Below are positions 4,779-10,223 of a stretch of 10,223 nt of DNA, in pieces. A model generated the notes under the pieces. The model had not been told where the DNA came from. It made no database searches and was given only the letters and a program-made list of their open reading frames with translations. The stretch lies in NCBI GenBank assembly GCA_002327405.1, contig DCVO01000105.1:209-10431 (forward strand), given 5' to 3'. Position 1 is the first letter of the stretch, and each line of letters opens with the position of its first letter. Both the position numbers and the translations under genes were made by a program. The DNA is from Thiobacillus sp. UBA2186 (GTDB lineage Bacteria; Pseudomonadota; Gammaproteobacteria; Burkholderiales; Thiobacillaceae).

Positions 4779-6175
4779 CCGCCGCCCCCGCCCGAGCCGA
4801 CGCCGTGCGCGGCAGAGAGCACCAGGGCGTCGAAGTCCTCGGCTTTCATCAGGCCTTTTTCCACCACGATATCCTTCACCGGGCGCCCGGATTTTTCCGA
4901 CTCCTTGGCGATCTCCGCCGCCTGCATGTAGCCGATCTGCGTGTTGAGCAGGGTGGCGAGCCCCACGCTCTGGTGGATGAAGAAGGCGCAGCGCTCGCGG
5001 TTGACGGCGATGCCCTTGAGGTTCTTTTCCGTCGCCGCGTTCATGGCGTTGGTGAGCCAGTCCATGGCATCGAACAGCGCCGAACCCATGGCCGGCATCA
5101 TCACGTTGAGCTCCAGCTGCCCGGCCTGGGTCATCAGCGCGACGGCGTGGTCCTGGCCCAGCACCTGGTAGCAGACCTGGTTCAGCATTTCGAACATGAC
5201 CGGGTTGACCTTGCCGGGCATGATGGAGGAGCCCGGCTGCACCGCAGGCAGGGTGATTTCGCCCAGGCCGGTGCGCGGGCCGGAGGCCAGCAGACGCAGG
5301 TCGTTGGCAATGCGGGTGAGCTCCAGGGCCAGGCCGCGGATGCGTGCGGACAGGTCCTGCAGATCGAGCATTGACTGCATCTGCGCCGCCAACTGGCTGG
5401 ACTGGATGGGATCGCCGGTGAGCTTGGCCAACTCGGCGGCGACTTTCTCCGGATAGCCGGGCGAGGTGTTGAGCGCGGTGCCGGCGGCGGAGCCGCCCAG
5501 GCCGATTTCGGCGAGCCTTTCGCGGCAGGAGGCCAGATTGTCCGCCGCGCGCCTGAGCGTCCAGGCGTAGGCGGCAAACTCGATGCCCATCGTCGTGGGG
5601 ACCGCGTCCTGCAAGTGGGTGCGACCGGACTTCACCGTGTCCTTTTCGCGCCCGGCCAGGCGCTCGAATTCGGCGGCCATGCCCCGGGTGGCATCTACCA
5701 GCCGCGGCAGTTTGGCCAGGCAGGCCAGGCGGATGGCGGTGGGGATGGTGTCGTTGGTGGATTGCCCCATGTTGACGTCGTCATTGGGGTTGACCGGCTT
5801 GTACGCGCCTTTTTTCCCGCCCAGCGCGACGTTGGCCAGGTTGGCCACCACCTCGTTGGTGTTCATGTTGTGGCTGGTGCCGGCACCAGCCTGGAAGCGG
5901 TCGACCACGAACTGGTCCAAATATTCCCCTTGCAGGATGCGCTCGCAGGCGGCGACAATGGCGTCCCGCTTTTCCGCGGAGAGCCAGCCGGGCTGGCAGT
6001 TTGCACGCGCGGCGGCCAGCTTGATGAGCACGTGGGCGCGGATGAAATCCGGGTCGGGACGACGCCCGGAAATGGGGAAATTGTCGATTGCGCGGGCGGT
6101 CTGGATGCCATACCAGGCATCCTGCGGAACTTGATACTCGCCTAGCGAGTCTCTCTCAGTACGAAAACTGGCCAT
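4775..6175 (-). CDS. aspA: Aspartate ammonia-lyase (aspartase)
   Basis: The protein has 466 aa, close to the family's usual 460-480. It belongs to the class II fumarase/aspartase superfamily and converts L-aspartate to fumarate and ammonia in the cytoplasm as a homotetramer. Conserved blocks are RTERDSLGEYQVP (5-17), AGAGTSHNMNTNEV (96-109), GQSTNDTIPTA (137-147), SGRTHLQDAVP (183-193) and the catalytic-serine loop GSSIMPGKVNP (315-325). The forms GTSxNMNTNEV and STND favour aspartase over fumarase C (which has SSND and GSGTQSNMNMNEV), and the N-terminal RxExDxLG also fits. The GKVNP variant is shared with fumarases (E. coli AspA has AKVNP), so the substrate call is strong but not absolute. 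The tail ends GVGSGGGGG. The start codon is only 12 bases from the divergent thioredoxin gene. Confidence 0.9.
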   Translation of the reverse strand: MASFRTERDSLGEYQVPQDAWYGIQTARAIDNFPISGRRPDPDFIRAHVLIKLAAARANCQPGWLSAEKRDAIVAACERILQGEYLDQFVVDRFQAGAGTSHNMNTNEVVANLANVALGGKKGAYKPVNPNDDVNMGQSTNDTIPTAIRLACLAKLPRLVDATRGMAAEFERLAGREKDTVKSGRTHLQDAVPTTMGIEFAAYAWTLRRAADNLASCRERLAEIGLGGSAAGTALNTSPGYPEKVAAELAKLTGDPIQSSQLAAQMQSMLDLQDLSARIRGLALELTRIANDLRLLASGPRTGLGEITLPAVQPGSSIMPGKVNPVMFEMLNQVCYQVLGQDHAVALMTQAGQLELNVMMPAMGSALFDAMDWLTNAMNAATEKNLKGIAVNRERCAFFIHQSVGLATLLNTQIGYMQAAEIAKESEKSGRPVKDIVVEKGLMKAEDFDALVLSAAHGVGSGGGGG

Positions 6176-6187
6176 AACGCTTTAACC

Positions 6188-6670
6188 ATGCTCAAGAAAC
6201 CCTCATTTTACCTGCTGGCGCTCGGCTTGCTGCTGTTTGTGTCGGCTCCCCCCCGCGCTGCGGAATTCACCATGACCGACACCGCCGGCAAGGCGCACAA
6301 GCTGTCCCAGTACAAGGGCAAATGGGTGCTGGTGAATTTCTGGGCGACCTGGTGCCCGCCCTGCCTCGAGGAAATCCCGGATCTGGTCGAACTGCACGAA
6401 AACAAGAAAAACCACCTGGTGGTGCTGGGCGTGGCCATGGATTACCGCAATGGCGAAGACGTGAAGAGTTTTGCCGACAGCATGCTGGTGAGTTATCCCG
6501 TCATCCTCGGCAACCGCAAAATGGCGGCGCAGATCGGTCCGGTGGAGGGACTGCCCACCACTTACCTTTATAATCCTCAAGGCAAGCTGGTGGCCCACCA
6601 GGTGGGCGCCATCACCCGCGCTGATGTGGAGAGCTTCATTCGCGGGGCGGAGAAAACGACGCGTAAATAA
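6188..6670 (+). CDS. TlpA-like periplasmic thioredoxin-fold protein
   Basis: The 160-aa protein starts with a signal sequence (MLKK, hydrophobic core about 7-20, likely cleavage after PPRAA). A thioredoxin/AhpC-TSA-type domain follows, with the redox centre W55-C-P-P-C59 in NFWATWCPPCLEEIP and a cis-proline at GLPTTY (P123). This is the TlpA/ResA/CcmG pattern, usually a reductant of periplasmic disulfides. The only cysteines are the two active-site ones. It heads a four-gene operon, with 13 bases before the next, also secreted, thioredoxin-like gene. The ATG is only 12 bases from the divergent aspA start and has no clear Shine-Dalgarno, so its promoter must lie inside the aspA 5' coding region. 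No cytochrome c biogenesis gene is nearby to define its partner. Confidence 0.9.
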   Translation: MLKKPSFYLLALGLLLFVSAPPRAAEFTMTDTAGKAHKLSQYKGKWVLVNFWATWCPPCLEEIPDLVELHENKKNHLVVLGVAMDYRNGEDVKSFADSMLVSYPVILGNRKMAAQIGPVEGLPTTYLYNPQGKLVAHQVGAITRADVESFIRGAEKTTRK

Positions 6671-6683
6671 AAAAGGAACGGAC

Positions 6684-7199
6684 ATGAAACGCTGGCTGAT
6701 CGGATTGCTGCTGTGTTTGCCCCTCGTCGCAATGGCGGAAGTGCGCGACCCCGGAACGCATTTCTTCGATGCGAAACTGGGCAATTTCCAGGAAGATCTG
6801 GAGGCCGCCAAACAACAGGGCAAGCAGGGCGTCATGCTGTTTTTCGAGATGGACGACTGTCCTTTCTGCGCGCGTATGAAAGCCACCATCCTCAACCAGT
6901 CCGAAGTGCAGGATTTCTACCGCAAGCATTTCCTCAGTTTCCCCGTCGATACCCAGGGCGACGTGCCGATGACCGACTTCAAGGGCAATGAAACCGTGGA
7001 AAAAGCCTTTGCCCTGCAGCAGCGCGTACGCGCGACCCCGGTCATCATGTTCTTCGATCTGGAGGGCAATCCGGTCGCGCGCCACACCGGCCCGAGCAAG
7101 GACAAGGACGACTTCCTGCTATTAGGACGTTATGTGATCGAGGGCGCCTACAAGCAGATGCCCTACGAGCGCTACAAGAAAACCCAAGCCGGCAAATGA
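6684..7199 (+). CDS. Secreted thioredoxin-fold protein with CPFC active site (SoxW-like)
   Basis: The preferred ATG at 6684 follows AAGGA with a 7-base spacer. It gives a clean signal peptide (MKRWLIGLLLCLPLVAMAEV, probable cleavage after AMA). Upstream in-frame codons only overlap the preceding gene. The mature part has the thioredoxin centre C59-P-F-C62 in FFEMDDCPFCARMK and a cis-Pro in RATPVIMFFDLEGN (P119). It resembles the thioredoxin_2/thioredoxin_7 and SoxW group more than classical thioredoxin. Its length is 171 aa. No other cysteine remains after signal cleavage. It lies 13 bases after the TlpA-like gene, and its TGA overlaps the next ATG (ATGA). No sox genes are in the window, so a role in sulfur oxidation is only one option; generic envelope disulfide reduction is another. 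Confidence 0.85.
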   Translation: MKRWLIGLLLCLPLVAMAEVRDPGTHFFDAKLGNFQEDLEAAKQQGKQGVMLFFEMDDCPFCARMKATILNQSEVQDFYRKHFLSFPVDTQGDVPMTDFKGNETVEKAFALQQRVRATPVIMFFDLEGNPVARHTGPSKDKDDFLLLGRYVIEGAYKQMPYERYKKTQAGK

Positions 7200-8488
7200 A
7201 GCGCCTGATCTCGGCCGGCCTGCTGGTGGCGGCAGCCTCCGCGCTGGCGGCGGAAAAGCCGCTGACTTTGGAAGAAGCGTTGGCGTCCGTCGATGCCGCG
7301 CATCCGATGATGCAGGCTGCCCAGGCCAATCTGGACCTGGCGCTGGCGGACGAGAAGATCGCCGGCAGCGGCAATGATGCGACCCTGACGGCCGAAGGCG
7401 TGCTGCGCCAAGGCAGGCCGACCATGAACGGCGACGACGATTGGCTCGACGACAACGTCAGCCGTCTGGTGCTGCGCAAGACCCTGCTCGATTTCGGGCG
7501 CCAGAGCGGGCAGGTTGACGCCGCGCGCCAGGAAGCGAATGCGCGCCAGCTCGCGCTCATGGATACGCGCGATGCGCGCCGCATCGAAATCATGGCGCGC
7601 TTCTTCGATGTGATGCTGGCGGATGCCCGCTATGGCGCCGACAACGAATTCATGGCGGTGTTCTATGTCAACTGGGACGACTCCAGGAAGCGCTATGACC
7701 TGGGCGAGTTGAGCGCAAGCCAGCTTGCCGAGCTGGAAGCGCGCTACCAGGACCAGCGCGAGAAGCGCAACCGCAGCCTGATGGCGCAGCGCGCCACCCG
7801 CCAGAAGCTGGCCAATTCGCTTAACCAGCCGGGCAGGCTGCCGAGCGAGCTGGCGCCGCCGCAGCTCGAGCAAAACGACCTGCCGCTGCCGCCTTTCGAA
7901 AACATGCTGCCGATGGCGCTGGAATCCAACCGCAAACTGCTGGCCCTGAAGGCGCAATTGAACGCGGTTGCCTCGCGCAGCGACTCGATACGTGCCAGTC
8001 GCGCGCCCACGGTCGACGTGGAGGTTATCGCCGGCGACTACAGCCGCTACACCAACACGCGTGACCGCCTGAGCGGCGGGCTCGTCCTCGACTGGCCCAT
8101 CTATCAGGGCGAGCGCGTCGATGGGCGTCTCGCCAGGCAGGTCGCGGAGCGTGCGCGGCTGGAAGCGCAGGCTGAACAATACAGACGCGAACTGGCCGAA
8201 AGCCTGCTCGAAACCCTGCAGGAAATCGAATGGCTGCGCGATTCTGCGCGCCCCGCAGCCAAGGTGCAGATCGAGTACCGCGACAAGGTGCTCGACCGTG
8301 CGCGCGCCGAGTACGAAATGGAAATGCGCACCACCCTGGGGCTCACCATGGCGGAGACGCAGGCAGCCGCCATCCGTGCGAACGAGGTCGAGTACCGCCT
8401 GGCGCTGGCGCTGGCCCGGCTGGAGGTCCTGGTCGGCAGGCCGCTGGCGGAACTTGTCCCGCAAATAAAACTCTCGGAGAAAAAATGA
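7196..8488 (+). CDS. TolC-family outer-membrane channel protein
   Basis: The protein has 430 aa with a signal peptide (MKRLISAGLLVAAASALAAE). LTLEEALASVDAAHPMMQAA is the classic start of an OEP/TolC domain. Two repeats of long amphipathic coiled-coil helices follow (about 90-220 and 320-410), each preceded by a strand-like region. The second repeat contains SGGLVLDWPIYQGERVDGRL, matching the conserved 'W.ifdgG' turn before the helices. TolC proteins are trimeric conduits across the outer membrane and periplasm, working with an adaptor and an inner-membrane pump. Here the start overlaps the thioredoxin-like gene and the stop overlaps the adaptor gene (ATGA both times), so the three products are probably made together. 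The sequence contains no cysteine. The closest type (metal, drug or protein export) cannot be told. Confidence 0.9.
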   Translation: MKRLISAGLLVAAASALAAEKPLTLEEALASVDAAHPMMQAAQANLDLALADEKIAGSGNDATLTAEGVLRQGRPTMNGDDDWLDDNVSRLVLRKTLLDFGRQSGQVDAARQEANARQLALMDTRDARRIEIMARFFDVMLADARYGADNEFMAVFYVNWDDSRKRYDLGELSASQLAELEARYQDQREKRNRSLMAQRATRQKLANSLNQPGRLPSELAPPQLEQNDLPLPPFENMLPMALESNRKLLALKAQLNAVASRSDSIRASRAPTVDVEVIAGDYSRYTNTRDRLSGGLVLDWPIYQGERVDGRLARQVAERARLEAQAEQYRRELAESLLETLQEIEWLRDSARPAAKVQIEYRDKVLDRARAEYEMEMRTTLGLTMAETQAAAIRANEVEYRLALALARLEVLVGRPLAELVPQIKLSEKK

Positions 8489-9009
8489 GCACAGCCCAAA
8501 CACTGATCAAGGCTTCGGCGCTCCTGCTGGCCGGCTCGCTGGCCGCCACGGCCTGGGCAGCGGACCGGGTGTCGCTGACCACGCCGGTTTCCGGCGTGGT
8601 CAAGGAAGTCTATGTGCAGGTCGGGCAGCGGGTGAGAAAAGGTGACAAGCTGCTGGCGCTGGACGATACCCGCTTGAAGGCGCGCGTCATGGAAGCCGAA
8701 GCCGGCGTGATGCGTGCCAGGCAGGAAGCCGAAGAGGCCGGCCGCGAATTGAAGCGCGCCGAGGAGTTGTATGATCGCGGCGTCAGTTCCACCACCGAGT
8801 TCGACGCGGCCAAACTGAAACATGCGCGCGCTGCCGCCGGCGCCCAGGAAGCCGAGGCGCGCCTCACCATCGCGCAGAAAAATCTCGAGGACAGCGTGCT
8901 CAGGGCGCCGTTCGACGGCGTGATCCGGGCCAGGGAGGCCGAGCCCGGCATGTACGTGCCGGCACAGCTCGATCCGCCAACGCTGATCATTCTCGGCAAA
9001 ATCCGCTGA
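8485..9009 (+). CDS. Short periplasmic adaptor (HlyD/RND membrane-fusion type), barrel domain absent
   Basis: The ATG overlaps the TolC-type stop and is preceded by GGAGA. The 174-aa protein has a cleavable-looking signal peptide (to about AWAA26). A first lipoyl half-motif (TTPVSGVVKEVYVQVGQRVRKGDKLLALD, about 32-60), an alpha-hairpin coiled coil (about 63-136, with ELYDRGVSSTTEFDAAK at the turn) and a second lipoyl half (LRAPFDGVIRAREAEPGMYV, about 139-158) follow in order. It then stops at TLIILGKIR, where ordinary adaptors of 300-450 aa continue into beta-barrel and membrane-proximal domains that contact the pump. The ending falls at a domain boundary and no remnant of the missing domains is apparent downstream, so this looks like a natural mini-adaptor rather than a recent frameshift. 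It has no cysteine. No transporter gene follows. Confidence 0.85.
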   Translation: MSTAQTLIKASALLLAGSLAATAWAADRVSLTTPVSGVVKEVYVQVGQRVRKGDKLLALDDTRLKARVMEAEAGVMRARQEAEEAGRELKRAEELYDRGVSSTTEFDAAKLKHARAAAGAQEAEARLTIAQKNLEDSVLRAPFDGVIRAREAEPGMYVPAQLDPPTLIILGKIR

Positions 9010-9015
9010 GGTTGG

Positions 9016-9034
9016 CACAGACGCAAAGTCTGCG
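9016..9034. terminator. Weak hairpin between convergent genes
   Basis: CAGAC (9018-9022) pairs with GTCTG (9028-9032) around GCAAA, extended by GC/GC after one mismatch. It occupies the 28-base gap between the adaptor and transglycosylase stops. No T-tract follows on either strand, so intrinsic termination is doubtful. Confidence 0.25.
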
Positions 9035-9037
9035 CGA

Positions 9038-9661
9038 TTACAGGCCGGCGGTCTTGGTAGGGGCGGTGTAGCGCCAGTTCTTTTGCCAGGCGTTGACCAC
9101 CAGGGTCGGGTACTCGGCGCGGCCGAGGCTGCCGTTGTAGCGTCCCAGGGCGCGGAAGAGATCGCCCTTCTCGATATCGATGTAGTGGCGCAGGATGAGC
9201 GCGCCATATCTCAGATTGGTGCGCAGGTGGAACAGGTTGTGGTCCGGCGTGCCGATCACCTTGAGCCAGAATGGCATGACCTGGGTGTAGCCGCGCGCGC
9301 CCACCGGCGATACGGCGTATTTCTTGAAGCCGCTCTCGACCTGGATCAGCCCCAGCATCAGTTCGGGATCGAGCCCGGCGCGCGTCGCTTCGTAATACAG
9401 GGTTTGCAGGAATTCCAGGCGTTCGTCCCGGTCGGGCATGCGCCTGGCCAGCCGCCTGGACATTTCCGAGAGCCAGGCCTGGGCCTCGGGCGCCTTCAGC
9501 ACCAAAACCTGGGTCACGGCCACGTCGGCCAGCGACTTGGACAGCCAGGCGCGGGCCGAGGCCGACATCGGCTCGTATTGCTGGCCGCCGGCAAAAGCCG
9601 CCCCTGCCGCACTCAGGAGCAGAGCGGCGAGAGCGAGTTTTGCGGTCGTCAGTCGTTTCAT
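9038..9661 (-). CDS. Lytic transglycosylase, SLT domain (GH23)
   Basis: The 207-aa protein has a signal peptide (MKRLTTAKLALAALLLSAAGAAFAG). The SLT domain spans about 88-200. The catalytic glutamate is E109 in LIQVESGFKKYAVSPVGARG. The next motif GARGYTQVMPFW (121-132) corresponds to the family's GAxGLMQLMP. N149LRYGA and ALGRYNGS (171-178) complete the usual set. The enzyme cleaves the MurNAc-GlcNAc bond of peptidoglycan, producing 1,6-anhydro-MurNAc in the periplasm. GTGAGG about 8 bases upstream is a fair ribosome binding site. It lies downstream of proS in the same direction, an arrangement I associate with betaproteobacteria, but a 156-base gap containing an inverted repeat separates them. 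It converges on the TolC/adaptor operon with 28 bases between stops. Confidence 0.92.
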   Translation of the reverse strand: MKRLTTAKLALAALLLSAAGAAFAGGQQYEPMSASARAWLSKSLADVAVTQVLVLKAPEAQAWLSEMSRRLARRMPDRDERLEFLQTLYYEATRAGLDPELMLGLIQVESGFKKYAVSPVGARGYTQVMPFWLKVIGTPDHNLFHLRTNLRYGALILRHYIDIEKGDLFRALGRYNGSLGRAEYPTLVVNAWQKNWRYTAPTKTAGL

Positions 9662-9679
9662 GCCAAAAACCTCACTTCA

Positions 9680-9800
9680 AGCCACAGAGAGCACAGAGAA
9701 TAAACCGCGACCGATGTGCCGGATCATCACCCTGCGTACAGCTCGTTGCAACTCCGTAACGCCTTGTTTTTCCTCTGTGAACTCTGTGTTCTCTGTGGCT
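9680..9800. repeat. CACAGAG-type inverted repeat element between proS and the transglycosylase gene
   Basis: The left arm AGCCACAGAGA (9680-9690) is exactly complementary to TCTCTGTGGCT (9790-9800). The arms extend imperfectly inward through GCACAGAGAA and CTCTGTGTT, and CTCTGTG recurs at 9772-9778. The CACAGAG/CTCTGTG motif with this periodicity is a familiar dispersed intergenic repeat in proteobacteria, and frames through it give peptides such as SHREHREN and FSSVNSVFSVA. The 69-base centre shows no gene. It is MITE-like in shape, but I see no target-site duplication that I can defend. Confidence 0.6.
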
Positions 9801-9817
9801 GACTGCTTTTTCCAGGT

Positions 9818-10223
9818 TCATGCGGTTTTCAGCGTATCCGGCAAAAGCTTCGTTATTTCGCTTAACGGCACGTTCCGGGCCGAACTTTCGCGCCGCGGCA
9901 GGTATTCCGCCATGCCATCCCTGAGCCCGCGCTCGCCGAGGGTGACGCGGTGCGGGATGCCGACCAGTTCGGCGTCGGCGAACATCACGCCCGGACGTTC
10001 GTCGCGGTCATCCAGCAGTACCTCCACGCCGCTTGCCGTCAATTCCCTGTATAGCCCATCCGCCGCCTGTCTCACGAGTTCGCTCTTGTGGTAGCCGATG
10101 GGCGTGATGACCACGGCGAAGGGCGCCATCGATTCGGGCCAGATGATGCCGCGCTCGTCGTGGTTCTGCTCGATGGCCGCCGCCACCACGCGCGAGACGC
10201 CGATGCCGTAGCAGCCCATTTCC
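9818..10223 (-). CDS. proS: Prolyl-tRNA synthetase, C-terminal part (partial)
   Basis: The window holds the last 134 or so codons; the gene continues past the right edge, with a GAA codon before the first visible Met. EMGCYGIGVSRVVAAAIEQNHDERGIIWP is the class II motif 3 region of bacterial ProS. The HGTP anticodon-binding domain follows (AVVITPIGYHKSELVRQAADGLYRELTASGVEVLLDDRDERPGVMFADAELVGIPHRVTLGERGL in outline). The enzyme charges tRNA-Pro in the cytoplasm. The end KLLPDTLKTA and TGA at 9820-9818 give a normal C-terminus for the longer, E. coli-like form of the enzyme; the insertion domain that defines this form lies outside the window. Confidence 0.95.
   Translation of the reverse strand, partial: EMGCYGIGVSRVVAAAIEQNHDERGIIWPESMAPFAVVITPIGYHKSELVRQAADGLYRELTASGVEVLLDDRDERPGVMFADAELVGIPHRVTLGERGLRDGMAEYLPRRESSARNVPLSEITKLLPDTLKTA

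Noticed and set aside
4538..5374. A 278-codon + strand open frame
   Set aside because: It is antisense to aspA and the translation is His/Gly/Gln-rich shadow sequence. The real proteins on both strands are well identified.
4775..6175. Fumarase C instead of aspartase
   Set aside because: GKVNP is fumarase-like, but GTSHNMNTNEV, STND, the RTERDSLG start and QLELNVM fit aspartase better.
7172..8503. A 443-codon - strand open frame opposite the TolC-type gene
   Set aside because: The + strand frame has a signal peptide, OEP motifs and coupled starts. The - strand frame is a compositional shadow.
8104..9207. A 367-codon - strand open frame opposite the adaptor
   Set aside because: It is antisense to convincing TolC and adaptor genes, with no recognisable domain or start signal.
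9438..10094. A 218-codon + strand open frame over proS and the transglycosylase gene
   Set aside because: It is antisense to two well-supported genes and crosses the CACAGAG repeat, giving the typical FSSVNSVFSVA repeat peptide.

Overview
The window is GC-rich, densely coded bacterial chromosome. It reads as a betaproteobacterium, possibly Nitrosomonadales/Burkholderiales-like. The reasons are the protein families, the shared intergenic repeat types, and a lytic transglycosylase gene next to proS. No rRNA or marker gene is present, so I do not name a genus. No tRNA, rRNA, CRISPR array or intact insertion sequence was seen.

Layout. 1-171 is the 3' end of leuA (+). 172-815 has no credible gene. 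It holds two families of structured intergenic repeats: a CCCTCCCC/GGGAGGG element with palindromes, and a CTTTCTTTG/CAAAGAAAG element followed by a long stem-loop. About 816-1815 is a small AT-rich accessory island. It contains a palindromic operator-like site and repeated TTGACAT boxes, a 190-aa protein resembling the DNA-binding half of a tyrosine recombinase but with no catalytic half, a terminator, a possible small RNA or second terminator, an unlisted 47-aa ORF with a good ribosome binding site, and another strong terminator. 1840-4342 (-) is a tightly overlapping three-gene operon: a large degenerate PilZ-type protein, the quinone reductase wrbA, and a DUF2069 membrane protein. 4410-4778 (+) is an unrecognised small membrane protein that converges on aspA (4775-6175, -), sharing a TTAA with its stop codon.

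Divergent from aspA, with only 12 bases between the start codons, is a four-gene envelope operon (6188-9009, +). It encodes a TlpA-like thioredoxin, a second secreted thioredoxin-fold protein with a CPFC site, a TolC-type outer-membrane channel, and a very short periplasmic adaptor. The last three or four genes are co-translated. No inner-membrane pump is encoded in the visible cluster, and neither the channel nor the adaptor contains a cysteine. Convergent with it is a lytic transglycosylase (9038-9661, -), followed by a CACAGAG-type inverted repeat and the 3' part of proS (9818-10223, -).

Most of the window is housekeeping. The two places most worth a second look are the AT-rich island (a lone recombinase-like DNA-binding domain plus the 47-aa protein, with its own operator and terminators) and the pump-less thioredoxin/TolC/mini-adaptor operon.
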